Source of the DNA: Brucella cytisi
GTDB lineage: Bacteria > Pseudomonadota > Alphaproteobacteria > Rhizobiales > Rhizobiaceae
Length of the DNA: 64,000 nucleotides
Assembly (NCBI GenBank): GCA_012103075.1
Contig: JAAVLQ010000002.1
Span: 1,662,001-1,726,000 of the forward strand
Direction of reading: 5' to 3'
A program made the position numbers and the translations under genes. Positions 11,057-21,316 of this stretch are shown here, piece by piece; within the stretch, counting starts at the first letter, position 1, and each line of letters opens with the position of its first letter. A model generated the notes under the pieces. The model had not been told where the DNA came from, ran no database searches, and was given only the letters and a program-made list of their open reading frames with translations.

Positions 11057-11690
11057 ACTGCGCTTTTATCGTTACCGGCACCGATACAGGTATCGGCAAG
11101 ACCGTGTTTTCTGCAGCACTGGCGGGCGCGCTCAGTGCTTATTACTGGAAGCCGGTTCAGTCGGGGCTGGAAGAAGCAACCGACAGCGAAACCGTTGTTC
11201 AGCTTGCCGGACTTTCACGCCAGAACATCATCCCGGAATGCTGGCGCCTTAATACGCCTGCTTCGCCGCATCTTTCCGCGCAAATCGACGGTGTGGAGAT
11301 TGATGCGGAGTCACTCGAGGTACCATCGGTCGATGCACCTCTGGTGATCGAAGGCGCAGGCGGATTGCATGTACCGTTGACACGCTACACGACATTCATT
11401 GATGTTTTTGCGCGCTGGCAAAAGCCGATCATCCTCTGTGCGAGAACCAGCCTCGGCACCATCAATCATACACTGCTTTCGCTTGAAGCGTTGAACCGGC
11501 GCAGTATCCCCGTGCTCGGTATTGCCTTCATCGGCGATCCTCAACCAGATACCGAGCAGATAATCCCGAACTGAGCGGCGTTCGCAGACTGGGACGACTG
11601 CCCCGCCTTGCGAATCTTGATCCGGACACGCTCCGCCATGCGTTTCGCGAGCATTTCAATATGAACGTTTTTCACGAGGCTTCCGAATGA
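11053..11690 (+). CDS. bioD: Dethiobiotin synthetase BioD
   Basis: ATP-dependent carboxylase closing the ureido ring of dethiobiotin. The P-loop is [19 protein letters not shown] at the N-terminus. The substrate lysine region YYWKPVQSG and the second nucleotide motif [15 protein letters not shown] follow. After about residue 171 a one-base indel near 11566 shifts the frame; the corrected tail reads [19 protein letters not shown] and ends FHEASE at 11690. The final length of about 212 residues is normal. It overlaps bioF and bioA by four bases each. Confidence 0.92.
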
Positions 11691-12962
11691 GCGGACGTTC
11701 GTCTCCTGTCTGGCATCCCTTCACCCAGCACGCCACAGAACCGGTTTTCCGCAGGATCGTCAAAACTGACGGTGCCTATTTAAAGGATGAAACCGGCCGT
11801 TCGGTGCTGGATGCCATATCGTCATGGTGGGTGATTACACATGGGCACCGTCACCCAAAGATCATGGCGGCGATCCGGGACGCATTGGACCAGTTCGATC
11901 AGATCATCTTTGCCGAATTCACTCACGAACCGGCAGAAAAGCTGGCGCAAGAATTGGTCAAACTCACCCCGCAAGGCCTCGCCCATGTGTTCTATTCCGA
12001 CAGCGGTTCCACAGCAGTCGAAGTCGCTATCAAGATGGCACTCGGCTTCTATCACAATAGAAACAAACCGCGTTCACGCATCGCAGTGTTGGAGCATAGC
12101 TATCACGGTGATACGATTGGCACCATGTCCACCGGTGCGCGCGGCGTGTTCAACTCCGCCTATGCCCCCTGTTGTTTCAGGTCGACACCATTCCGTTTCC
12201 ATCGGTGGGGCGGGAGCAGGAAGCACTCGACGCGCTGGAGCACTTCTGCCGGAGTGGCAAAGTTGCCGCTCTGCTCTTGGAGCCGCTTGTTCTGGGTGCA
12301 GGCGGAATGAAAATCTATCCTCCTCACCTGCTCACCGAGTTCCGGCGGATCACGAAACAATACGGAACACTACTGATCGCCGATGAAGTGATGACAGGAT
12401 GGGGACGCACGGGCACCATGTTCGCGTGCGAGCAGGCATCCACCTCGCCAGATATTCTGTGCCTTTCCAAAGGCATTACCGGCGGCGCTCTTCCGCTGGC
12501 CGCAACGCTCAGCACGGCTGAAATCTTCGATGCGCATTTTTTCGAAAGACCGCAGCCGCACATTCTTTCATTCCAGTTCCTACACGGCCAATCCGATTGC
12601 CTGCGCGGCAGCACTTGCAAATATAGAAGTCTGGCAAACGGAACCCGTCGCGGATCGCATCAGGACATTGGGGCAATTGCACTCGGAAAGGCTATCGCGT
12701 TTTCAGGATGATCCTCGCTTCACCAATTTTCGCCAGCAAGGAACGATTGCCGCCCTTGATCTCGCGGTCAAAAAAAACCGGCTACCTTTCCGATGCTGGG
12801 CCGCAATTGAAATCCTTCTTCCGCAAACAGGGTGTGCTTCTGCGTCCGCTCGGCAACGTGATCTATCTGATGCCCCCCTATTGCGTAACGCCACTTGATC
12901 TGGACCTTGTCTATGACGCGATTCATGCGGCGGCCGATATGATCGAGACGGCAGCGCGATGA
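11687..12962 (+). CDS. bioA: Adenosylmethionine-8-amino-7-oxononanoate aminotransferase BioA
   Basis: Class III PLP aminotransferase converting 8-amino-7-oxononanoate to 7,8-diaminopelargonic acid with S-adenosylmethionine as amino donor. Seen in order: VWHPFTQH, DAISSWWVITHGHRHP, VFYSDSGSTAVEVAIKMALG, LEHSYHGDTIGTMS, LLIADEVMTGWGRTG (cofactor aspartate), and the PLP lysine in LCLSKGITGGALPLAA. Length about 425 residues, as usual. Three frameshifts near 12175, 12590 and 12772; the last lies in an A8 run. The stop overlaps the bioZ start. Confidence 0.92.
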
Positions 12963-13936
12963 GTATTTCGAGCCGTATGGCGGGTTTCGGCCATTACGTG
13001 CCAGACCGCCGAGTTGCTAATGATGAACTGGAGCAGCGTCTCGGACTGGATACTGGCTGGATCGAAAGGCGCACCGGCATTCGCGAGCGGCGTTGGGCGG
13101 CACCGGATGAAACTCTGACGAACATGGCTATGAAGGCGGGAGAAATGGCTCTCCGGGATGCCGGTGTTTCGCACAATTCGGTGGCGCTTGTCATTCTCGC
13201 GACATCAACGCCCGATCATCTCCTGCCACCTTCCGCGCCGCTTCTCGCTCACAAGCTGGGGCTGGAAAACTGCGGCGGGATCGATCTTGCAGGCGCTTGC
13301 TCCGGGTTTCTTTATGCGCTTGTTCTGGCAGACGGCTTTGTCAAGAACTTCCGCAAGCCAGTTCTGGTCGTGGCAGCCAATATATTGAGCCGCCGGATCA
13401 GTATGGAGGAGCGCAACACAGCAATTCTCTTTGCCGATGCCGCCGGTTCAGTCCTGCTTGCACCATCGAACGATCCACATACTGGACTGCGTGGATCGGC
13501 GCTCATGTCCGATGGAGGAAATTACGGACTGATTTCCATTCCCGCTGGCGAGACAAGAATGACCATGCGAGACGGCAAGGCCGTCTTTACGCAGGCCGTT
13601 CGTATGATGTTGCGTTGCGCAACCGACGCGCTTGAACAGGCAAAGCTTACTGCCTCCGATGTGAACAGGTTCTTTCCCCATCAGGCCAATGCGCGGATCA
13701 TCGACACGGTTTGCGACCAGTTGCACCTGCCTGCCTCGATTGCCGCCAGATCGATTGGCGTGTTCGGCAACTCGTCGGCGGCGACGATCCCGCTCTCGCT
13801 ATCACTGGCATCGAAATCGCAGCCTTTTCAGTCAAGCGAACGGCTACTTCTTTCAGCCGCCGGTGCCGGCATGCTTGCCGGCGCTGCAGTCTGGGGAAAT
13901 TGGCGATGGTTGAAATCCAACCATGGCTCGAACTGA
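12959..13936 (+). CDS. bioZ: BioZ, KAS III-like enzyme of pimeloyl-ACP formation
   Basis: FabH-like beta-ketoacyl-ACP synthase, 325 residues and uninterrupted. The catalytic cysteine is in LAGACSGFLYALVLADG, the histidine in FFPHQANARIID and the asparagine in GVFGNSSAATIPLSL, so the Cys-His-Asn triad is complete. In alphaproteobacteria that lack bioC/bioH, BioZ condenses glutaryl-CoA with malonyl-ACP to start pimelate synthesis; this is established for relatives in Agrobacterium. Position as fifth gene after bioA, with a four-base overlap, supports this role rather than general fatty-acid synthesis. The last residues (WRWLKSNHGSN) may be altered by an undetected indel. Confidence 0.92.
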   Translation: MSISSRMAGFGHYVPDRRVANDELEQRLGLDTGWIERRTGIRERRWAAPDETLTNMAMKAGEMALRDAGVSHNSVALVILATSTPDHLLPPSAPLLAHKLGLENCGGIDLAGACSGFLYALVLADGFVKNFRKPVLVVAANILSRRISMEERNTAILFADAAGSVLLAPSNDPHTGLRGSALMSDGGNYGLISIPAGETRMTMRDGKAVFTQAVRMMLRCATDALEQAKLTASDVNRFFPHQANARIIDTVCDQLHLPASIAARSIGVFGNSSAATIPLSLSLASKSQPFQSSERLLLSAAGAGMLAGAAVWGNWRWLKSNHGSN

Positions 13937-13957
13937 AATCGGCATTTCCGTCCTGCC

Positions 13958-14270
13958 TTAGATGGCTACCAGCGCAGTATCCTCGTCAAACATCTCGGAG
14001 TGGCTTCGCAGCAAGTCATCCTTGAAACGCTTTCGTATCTCAAGAAGATTGTTCAGTCCCTTGGCAATGCGCCCGGCATAGCAAAGATCATTGAGAAGCG
14101 ACCTGAGTTGACGAGCAGCCCCGCAAGACGGACAGCCTGCTGTCGAAGCCCCGACGTGAAGAAGCGTCCATTTCTGCGTGTACAGTCTTCAATGTTCGCT
14201 ATCCTCCGGGCTGTCAGACCCGACCGCAGAGCATGCAACCGGAACTGCCTGTGTGCCGGGAACAATCTAG
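13958..14270 (-). CDS. Unrecognised short gene or remnant with CxxC
   Basis: The minus strand between bioZ and the kinase has an open frame from about 14190 to the stop at 13958. It reads ...QKWTLLHVGASTAGCPSC, then GAARQLRSLLNDLCYAGR, then a charged helical end. I do not recognise the family. The CPSC pair could bind metal, but a second pair in the same frame is only seen after assuming an upstream frameshift (CMLC near 14220). It runs in the same direction as the ribitol genes and directly follows rbtK. It may be a small regulator or a decayed gene. Confidence 0.3.
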
Positions 14271-15879
14271 CTCAGTTGAACCACGCGGATTTTGCGAGCG
14301 GTTGCCTGCAAAAGTGTGAAAGCCTCGAAACGCTGGTCGTGCCATCTGGCCAGCCCGGCATCCGGCCTGTTAACTTCTCCTAGTTCCGACATGGCGTCCA
14401 TGGCCGATGCAAGATCAGGGTAAGCCCCCGACGCGACCGCACCCAGCATGGCAGAGCCGAGTAGAACAGGTTCGGGCGAAGTGGAGGCGGCGATGACAAG
14501 ACCGGTCGTGTCGGCAAGCACCTGTCGCACCAGATGCGAACGTGCAGCCCCACCCGAGACGACGATAGTATCGGTCGCGATACCCTTTGCTTTCTGGGCC
14601 TCCACGATCTGCCGCGCACCATAGCCGAGGCCGCACAGCCCGGCCAAATAAAGTGCCGTAAGGCTGTCGATCCCGGCATCGAGATCGAGCCCGGCAATGA
14701 TTGCGCGCGCATCAGGGTCCGCGAACGGTGCACGATTACCGAGGAACTCCGGCACGACGTGAATGTCGCCAATGATGGCAGCTGCCTCTTCAGGGCCTCC
14801 CCTCGCGTCGACTTCTGCAGCAAGAATGTCGACCAGCCCCTTGCCTTGGGCGGTTGCCTGCTCTTCCGCTTCCTTCGCGAAAGGATGCATGTGGATCAGA
14901 TGATCGATAGCGGCACCCGCTGCCGATTGTCCTCCCTCGTTAAGCCACAGGCCCGGAACCATCGCCGAATAATACGGACCCCATACACCATCCACGAAAA
15001 CCGGCTGTTCGGTGGTCGTCATGGTGCAGGCCGACGTGCCAAACACATAGGCCATGCGCGACAATATCCGGCCCTCCGGACCGCGTGCCCCGACCGTGCC
15101 GATCCCGCCCGCATGAGCGTCGATCAGGCCAGCGGCAATAGCTGTGCCCGGCATAAGACCGAGTTCTGCTGCGGCCTGTTCGCTCAAGCCGCCAAGACTC
15201 TCGCCACCGGGTCGAACGTCCGTACCGATGCGGACAAAATTTTCGTCCGCCAGTTCGCCAAGGCCCACTTCACGGAAAAAGGTCTCATCCCAGCGCTTTT
15301 CATGACTGAGATAGGTCCATTTGCAGGTGACTGTGCAGGCCGAACGGGCAAGACTGCCGCAAGATTTCCATGTGAGAAAATCGGTAAGATCGAAAAACTG
15401 CCATGCAGCAGCGAAGGTTTCCGGCTTGTTTTCCTTGAGCCACAACAGCTTCGGCGTTTCCATCTCGGGGAAATGGCGCTGCCAACGTAGTCGAGAACCC
15501 CGGCTTTGGTCGCATTAATGCGTTCTGCCCGCCCAACAGCGCGATGATCCATCCACACAATAATATCGCGCGCTGGATCGTTGGACGGACCGACTGCAAG
15601 CGACTTGCCACCTTGGCCCAGCACAACCAGCGAACATGTAGCGTCATAGCCGATACCGGCAATGTCCGTCGGATCAACATTGGCAGTCTTGACGGTTTCG
15701 CGCACGCTTTCGCAAACAGCCTGCCAGATATTGGCGCTCGACTGCTCGACAATGCTGCCCGCCTCACGCCAGATGGTGATATCGCGCTTGGCCGAAGCAA
15801 GCATGGTACCGCTGGCGTCGAAAAGACCGGCGCGAGCACTGCCGGTGCCGACATCGACGCCCAGATAATAGCTGGTCAT
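14267..15879 (-). CDS. rbtK: D-ribulokinase (FGGY family)
   Basis: Sugar kinase phosphorylating D-ribulose, the product of ribitol dehydrogenase. N-terminal ATPase-fold motif YYLGVDVGTGSARAGLFD; then VEQSSANIWQAVCESV, GIGYDATCSLVVLG and VWMDHRAVGRAERINATK. These are very close to Klebsiella RbtK as I remember it. The second domain has NEGGQSAAGAAIDHLI, GNRAPFADPDARAIIAGL and the adenosine motif VVSGGAARSHLVRQVL. About 537 residues, normal for the family. One frameshift near 15470 (SPEMETPKLLWLKENKP). The start MTSYYLG at 15879 is preferred to MGAT at 15891. It follows the dehydrogenase gene by 12 bases. Confidence 0.85.
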
Positions 15880-15891
15880 GGTCGCTCCCAT

Positions 15892-16620
15892 TTACAGATC
15901 GAGGCTTTGTGGAAGAATGACCAGATCGCGAATGGTAATGTTGCGCGGGCGGGTCAGCATGAACATCACCGATTCCGCAACTTCCTTCGGTTCCATCAGA
16001 CTGCCATTAGCCAGCGCTTCATCCAGCTTTGCCTTCGGCCAGTCGCTAATAAGTGCGGTAACCACCGGACCCGGCAGAACGCCACCAACGCGGATACCGT
16101 GCGGGGCAACCTGACGGCGAACCGTATGAACGAAAGCCTGAACGGCATGTTTGGATGCGGTATAGATAGGCTCCCAGATGACCGGTACGACACCTGCGAC
16201 AGAGCTTGTCATGATGATATCGCCGGTCTTTCGTTCCATCATATGTGGCAGAACCGCATGAATGGTGCGGAAAGCCGCGTTGATGTTGAGGTTCAGCATG
16301 CGGTCCCATGCATCCGGGTCTCCTTCCCAAAGAGGTCCGCCAATATAGGCACCCGCATTGGCGTGAAATACGTCGAGTTTGCCCGCTTGGTCGAGTATTT
16401 GCGGCATCATGGTGGCGACTGATGCCGGATTGAGCAGATCAATGACCAGCGGCCCGGCTTTATCGCCAAGCTCGGCGCATTTTTCATTAAGCGCTTTCTC
16501 GTCACGGTCGACGAGAAACACCGTCATTCCTGCTTCTAACATGTGCTTTGCACATTCGAAGCCAATGCCAGAGGCAGCACCGGTAACGGCGCCGACTTTT
16601 CCATTGAGATCCTGAGCCAT
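15892..16620 (-). CDS. rbtD: Ribitol 2-dehydrogenase (SDR family)
   Basis: NAD-dependent short-chain dehydrogenase oxidising ribitol to D-ribulose. 242 residues and uninterrupted. Glycine-rich nucleotide site [19 protein letters not shown] segment [20 protein letters not shown]; active-site tyrosine and lysine in [12 protein letters not shown]; tail [13 protein letters not shown]. The long stretches around NAGAYIGGP and [12 protein letters not shown] resemble the classical Klebsiella ribitol dehydrogenase closely, so the substrate call is stronger than for a generic SDR. It lies between the kinase and the ABC permease in one transcription direction. Confidence 0.88.
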   Translation of the reverse strand: MAQDLNGKVGAVTGAASGIGFECAKHMLEAGMTVFLVDRDEKALNEKCAELGDKAGPLVIDLLNPASVATMMPQILDQAGKLDVFHANAGAYIGGPLWEGDPDAWDRMLNLNINAAFRTIHAVLPHMMERKTGDIIMTSSVAGVVPVIWEPIYTASKHAVQAFVHTVRRQVAPHGIRVGGVLPGPVVTALISDWPKAKLDEALANGSLMEPKEVAESVMFMLTRPRNITIRDLVILPQSLDL

Positions 16621-16638
16621 TTTTCAGTCCTTAAAGTT

Positions 16639-17882
16639 TTAGGCGCGACCGTGCGACTGGCGCGAACGGCGGGCAAGGGAGTCGACAATCACGGCGATGG
16701 CGAGCACGGCGCCAGTAATCATGTAGCGAAGCGACGATGACAGATCGAGCAGCGTCAAACCGCTGGCAATCGACTGGATTACGATAATGCCAAGTAGAGC
16801 CGACCAAGCACTGCCACGTCCGCCAAAGAGGCTAGTGCCGCCGATGACCGCTGCTGCAATCGCGTTCAGGTTGACGTCGCCAGTGCCTGCCTGCTGGCTG
16901 GAAGAAGCAAGGCGAGCTGCGGCCAGAATGCCGCCTACGGCAGCCAGAACCGAACAGGTCATGAAAGCCGACATATAGATAAATTTCACATTGATGCCGG
17001 CACGGCGTGCGGCTTCGCGGTTGCCGCCGACAGCCTGCATCGCGCGCCCCCACTGGGTACGTGTGAGTGCGTAATTCATCGCGATGACCAGCGCCACGAA
17101 CAGACCGAACATCCACGGCACACCACGCGACTGATTGAGATAAAACACAGCACCGCCGACAATGACTGTGATGACGATGGCCTTGAGCGCTATCCCGACC
17201 GACGACGGCGCTGACAGACCGGCTTCACGGCGGCGCTGCGCGGAGCGGAACCCGGTGAAAAAGATCGCAAGTCCGGCAATCAGTACCAACGCATAGGACA
17301 GCGGACGCGGCATAACCAGAAGCTGGCCGAAACTCACGAGCCGGAACCATAAGGCAGGTTGATCGAGCCGGTATTGCCCAGCAGATAAAGCTGAAGGCCA
17401 AGCGCCGCCAACAGACCGGCCAGTGTGGAAACAAAGCTTGGCATACTGAAGCGATTATAGAGGAACGCGTAAAGCAGGCCGATCAACGCACCGGTGCACA
17501 ACGCCGCCAGCATTGCAAAGCCGACAGGCCAGCCATGATTGACCCAAAGCACGCCGACAATGGCAGACGCAAGTCCGCTGACCGAACCGACCGAAAGGTC
17601 GATTTCACCCAGCATCAAAATGCAGACGATACCCAGCGAAATCACGCCGATAGTCGAACAGTCGAACAGCAGGTTTACGAGATTGTTGCTCGACAGAAAA
17701 ACCGGGTTCAACGTCTGGAAAACGGTCCAGATGATGACGAGACCGATGATGACCGGCAGCGATCCAAGATCGCCCGACCGGACACGGTCGAAGAAATTGC
17801 GCAGTGCGCCCGAAACGCCTTCATCATGGCGCACGCGGGTGTCCCGGCGATCGAGAGGGGTATTTCCGGTTGCCCGGTTCAT
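16639..17882 (-). CDS. Sugar/polyol ABC transporter permease (XylH/RbsC-like)
   Basis: Inner-membrane permease of the carbohydrate uptake family 2, about 414 residues, longer than RbsC and similar to XylH. Landmarks: ILMLGEIDLSVGSVSGLAS, SMPSFVSTLAGLLAALGLQL, the motif ALTRTQWGRAMQAVGGNREA (EAA-like loop), and GGTSLFGGRGSAWSALLG near the end. One frameshift around 17337 splits it into two open segments that join in the middle of a periplasmic loop. The start at 17882 overlaps the ATPase stop. By context it carries ribitol; other pentitols are possible. Confidence 0.85.
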
Positions 17883-18712
17883 TATGCTTCTCCCCGATCA
17901 TGGACCTGACCGGTTTCATGCTGCGCCTGACGCCGTTCGGCACGGCGGGAAACGGAATTGCTGCTTGCGCCGGTGATAGCTGCGACCAGCTCCTCGTTTG
18001 AGGAATCCGGGTAGAAAACACCATTGTTTCGGCCAAGCCGCAGCACGACGATACGGTCCGCGACAGCACGAACGTCTTCCATATTGTGGCTGATCATCAA
18101 GACACCGAGCCCACGGTCACGAACGCGCTCGATAAGATCGAGAACCTCAGCGGTCTGCGCAACGCCAAGTGCTGCAGTTGGTTCGTCGAGCATAATGAGC
18201 TTGGGATCAAGCAACAGCGAGCGCGAGATCGCAACCGTCTGGCGCTGGCCACCAGAAAGGGAGGCGACCGGCTCGCGTACACTCGGAATACGGGCGGAAA
18301 GCTCGTTCAGAAGCTTCCACGCCTTGATCTCCATGGACACTTCGTCAAGCCGATAGGGGCTCATTTCGCGGCCAAGGAAAATATTGGCGACCACGTCGAG
18401 ATTCTCGCACAGCGCCAGATCCTGAAAGACCGTCGCAATGCCGAGATCGAGCGCAACGCCCGGCGACGAAAGCACAACCTTCTCACCATTAAATTCGATA
18501 CTGCCGGATGTCGGCTGATGGACACCTGCCAGTGTCTTGATCAGGGTGGACTTTCCTGCTCCGTTATCACCGACAAGAGCGACAACTTCGCCCGGAAAGA
18601 CTTCCAGATCGATATCTGTCAGCGCTGAAACGGCACCGAAATTCTTGGATATGCCGCTTAGACGCAGCACTGGCTGCCGCGACGACGCAGCGGCTTCGTG
18701 ATCTTGGGACAT
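17882..18712 (-). CDS. Sugar/polyol ABC transporter ATP-binding protein (single domain)
   Basis: ATPase of the polyol importer, about 276 residues with one nucleotide-binding domain (FrcA type, unlike double-domain RbsA). Walker A VALVGDNGAGKSTLIKTLAG; signature LSGGQRQTVAISRSLLLDP; Walker B LIMLDEPTAALGV; switch histidine LMISHNMEDVRAVADRI. The start MSQDHEA at 18712 is preferred; an upstream in-frame ATG at 18754 adds an unlikely 14-residue extension. Uninterrupted. It lies 84 bases after the binding-protein gene and abuts the permease. Confidence 0.87.
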   Translation of the reverse strand: MSQDHEAAASSRQPVLRLSGISKNFGAVSALTDIDLEVFPGEVVALVGDNGAGKSTLIKTLAGVHQPTSGSIEFNGEKVVLSSPGVALDLGIATVFQDLALCENLDVVANIFLGREMSPYRLDEVSMEIKAWKLLNELSARIPSVREPVASLSGGQRQTVAISRSLLLDPKLIMLDEPTAALGVAQTAEVLDLIERVRDRGLGVLMISHNMEDVRAVADRIVVLRLGRNNGVFYPDSSNEELVAAITGASSNSVSRRAERRQAQHETGQVHDRGEA

Positions 18713-18796
18713 GATCTCACTTTCCCCGGCATATTGCAGGATACGCCATTGCACATCAAACTGCCCGACCGGATAACCGGCCGGGCGCGTCGTTGG

Positions 18797-19855
18797 TCAG
18801 TTGGTGATGCCAAGCTTCTTGCAGCCGTCAGCATAACGGTCGACGCAAAGCGTTTCTGCGGAAACGATGTTCTTGTCGATAATTTCAGCCTTGAGGTTTT
18901 CAGCGGTCACCACCACTGGAACGAAAAGCTTCGACGGAGTGTTATAAAGCGTGGCTTCGGCCTTCGGAGTTTCGCCGTTCAGAAGCTGACCCGCGACGCG
19001 CGCGGCTTCTGCGGCAACAATTTCAGATGGCTTGTTGATCGTGTTGTACTGATCGCCCGAAATGATCAGCTGAAGTGCTGCAATCGTCGCATCGTTGCCG
19101 GTAACCGGTGGTAGCGGATCGATGCCTGCCGCCTTCATGGCTGCGATCGCACCGCCTGCAGTGCCGTCATTGGCAGCGACAACGCCGACGATCTGGTCAT
19201 TGAAGCGGGTGATCTGGCCACTAGCCCACTGCTGAGCCTTGCTCGGCGCCCATTCAGGCGTGTCATATTCGGCCAGCGTCTTGTAACCGCTGTCCTTCAG
19301 ACCGGCGTGAATACCGTTCTTGATGAGACCGGCAGCGGCATCGGTTGGCGAACCGTTGATCTGCAGAACGCCGCCCTTGTCACCCGCGACGCCCTTGTCC
19401 TTCAGGTGCTTTACCAGCGATTCCGCAATCGACTTGCCGATGGCTTCATTGTCGAATGACACGTAGAAATCAGACGTCGCATCCGGGATCGGACGATCAT
19501 AGGCAATGACCTTGATATCCTGCGACTGGGCGAGTTTGACCAGCGAGGCTGCCGCTGCCGTATCGACCGCGTCGAGCACTATCACTTTTGCACCTTGCGA
19601 TATGACCGAGTTGAACTGCTGCTGCTGCTTGCTCGCATCACCATCGGCATTGAGATAAAGCACCTTGCAGCTTTCACAGATTTTCTTCATCTCGGCAGCG
19701 AAGCCCGGATAATCGCGCTCCTCATAGCGCGTCGATGCCCGGTCTGGCATTAAAAAGCCGACCACTGCGTCCTTCACTTCCGCCTGAGCATTGCCAGCGA
19801 ACGACGATAGCACCACCGCAGCAAAGGCTGCCTTACCAAACATATTTTTTTTCAT
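18797..19855 (-). CDS. Sugar/polyol ABC transporter periplasmic binding protein (XylF-like)
   Basis: Periplasmic sugar-binding protein, 352 residues and uninterrupted. Signal peptide (MFGKAAFAAVVLSSFAGNAQA), then VVGFLMPDRASTRYEERDYP, typical of the XylF branch. Further signs are VLDAVDTAAAASLVKLA, VIAYDRPIPDATSDFYVSFD and VVGVVAANDGTAGGAIAAM, the ligand-loop regions of type I periplasmic proteins. First gene of the leftward ribitol operon, with a 408-base divergent region separating it from the LacI-type regulator. Ribitol is inferred from the linked dehydrogenase and kinase. Confidence 0.88.
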   Translation of the reverse strand: MKKNMFGKAAFAAVVLSSFAGNAQAEVKDAVVGFLMPDRASTRYEERDYPGFAAEMKKICESCKVLYLNADGDASKQQQQFNSVISQGAKVIVLDAVDTAAAASLVKLAQSQDIKVIAYDRPIPDATSDFYVSFDNEAIGKSIAESLVKHLKDKGVAGDKGGVLQINGSPTDAAAGLIKNGIHAGLKDSGYKTLAEYDTPEWAPSKAQQWASGQITRFNDQIVGVVAANDGTAGGAIAAMKAAGIDPLPPVTGNDATIAALQLIISGDQYNTINKPSEIVAAEAARVAGQLLNGETPKAEATLYNTPSKLFVPVVVTAENLKAEIIDKNIVSAETLCVDRYADGCKKLGITN

Positions 19856-20263
19856 GTCTCACTCCCATTGGGTTTTCAATTTTGTATTTTACACAATCTT
19901 GCAGACAAACTTTATATCGCTACTCCACCCCATATGTTCTCCCTATAGCGACCTCCAGTTCCCCGAGTTCCGGCATTTTGGCGCCGCATTGCTTTGCGGC
20001 GCACCAATCAAATCGAGCAATGCTGACGGGGCTTGTGACGCATGATGGGAAGCCGTTTCTGGCTTCGGCATGTGTGCACCGCTCCTCTCGGCATACAATC
20101 ATGTTGCACCATCGATAGTGCAACATAACCATCGCTCAACATCCTGCATCTGGTCAAGAGGAAAATGACAGAGGAATAGATTGGATTACGCCTTCCCCTA
20201 CTTGCAGCAAACGCTATCGCACCGCTAAGATCGGGACCCGATCCAGACGCAAAAGCAGGCCTG
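19856..20263. promoter_or_regulatory. Divergent control region between ribitol operon and LacI-type gene
   Basis: No gene is convincing in these 408 bases. They hold a perfect 8-bp stem hairpin at 19981-20002 (GCGCCGCA/TGCGGCGC, loop TTGCTT) of unknown role and a strong palindrome at 20101-20126 described separately. Promoters for both directions must lie here. Confidence 0.55.
20101..20126. promoter_or_regulatory. 26-bp near-perfect palindrome, probable LacI-family operator
   Basis: The arms ATGTTGCAC and GTGCAACAT flank an 8-base centre CATCGATA; over 26 bp the two halves differ at one position. LacI-family operators are even-length palindromes with a central CG, as here. It lies between the regulator and the operon it should control. 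Confidence 0.65.
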
Positions 20264-21276
20264 ATGAGCATCCCCGGAAAGTAACCATTTACGATATATC
20301 GGAGCGCGCTGGTGTATCCGCGTCGACCGTTGCTTCGGTTATGAATGGTTCATGGGAAAATCGAAGAATTACCAAAGCAACAGCCGACCGAATTCGAGTA
20401 ATAGCGAGCGAACTCGGTTATACCACCAACCTTCAGGCACGCGGGTTGCGCATATCCAATTCCGGCATGATCGGCATGATCTTGCCTATGCTGGACAACC
20501 GATACTTCAGCTCCATGGCCGCATCGTTTGAGACGGTGGCGCGCTCACGGAATCTTATCCCCGTTGTAGCCAGCACATTACGCGACCCGCAGCAGGAACG
20601 CAGCACCGTGGAAACATTGATTGCCCACAATGTCGACGCCTTGTTGATCGCGGGCGCAACCGATCCGGACAGTGTCGCCGAACTCTGCGAAAAGGCTCAT
20701 CTGAAACATATAAACGTAGATCTTCCCGGAAAGCATGGCGCATCCGTAATCAGTGACAACTATGACGGTGCCCGTGTGCTGACGCATCAGATTGCCAGCC
20801 GCAGGTCCCATCGAACTGAAAACAGCTTCTACTTCATCGGTGGCGTGGATAGTGACCACAACACGCGCGCACGTGTGCGCGGGTATAAGGATGAACTGGC
20901 TGCGCTGCACTTCCCCGTTCACTCCAATGCCATCATCACGAATGGTTATGGTCCCGATGCGGCCGCGATGACGATCCGCGATATTTATAACAAATTGAAT
21001 GGGTTGCCAGAGGCACTGTTCGTCAACTCGACGAGCCCCTTTGAGGGCGTCGTCAGTTTTCTCAAGACGCTGCCGGTTGACGAGGTCCGGGAGTGCTCCA
21101 TCGGATGTTTCGACTGGGACCCCTTCATCGAAGTTCTCCACTTCCCGGTTGTGATGGTCCGGCAAAATGTTCAGGCAATGATCGAACGCGCCTTTGAACT
21201 TCTGGACGAGCCCGTTCAAACGATCAACCTGCCCGAAATGATACCGACAGAGCTCATTATTCCGCGTGGTCTTTGA
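20264..21276 (+). CDS. LacI-family transcriptional regulator of the ribitol locus
   Basis: Repressor or activator with the N-terminal LacI helix-turn-helix (VTIYDISERAGVSASTVASV, followed by MNGSWENRRITKATADRI) and a periplasmic-binding-protein-like sensor domain. Length about 337 residues. The start ATG at 20264 gives MSIPRKVTIYD only if one C is added to the CCCC run near 20274; otherwise the helix-turn-helix has no start codon in frame. The rest is uninterrupted to PTELIIPRGL. Its divergent position and the palindrome between suggest control of the ribitol operon, with ribitol or D-ribulose as effector (inferred). Confidence 0.82.
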
Positions 21277-21316
21277 ACCTCATTCCGTGGATAGGAGAAA
21301 CATGCCATCCACGCGA

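Noticed and set aside
15544..16422. Plus-strand open frame of about 290 codons
   Set aside because: It runs antisense through the kinase start and the intact ribitol dehydrogenase, and its translation has no motif.
19981..20002. GC-rich hairpin as a terminator
   Set aside because: There is no T-run after the stem on either strand, and it is upstream of both divergent genes.
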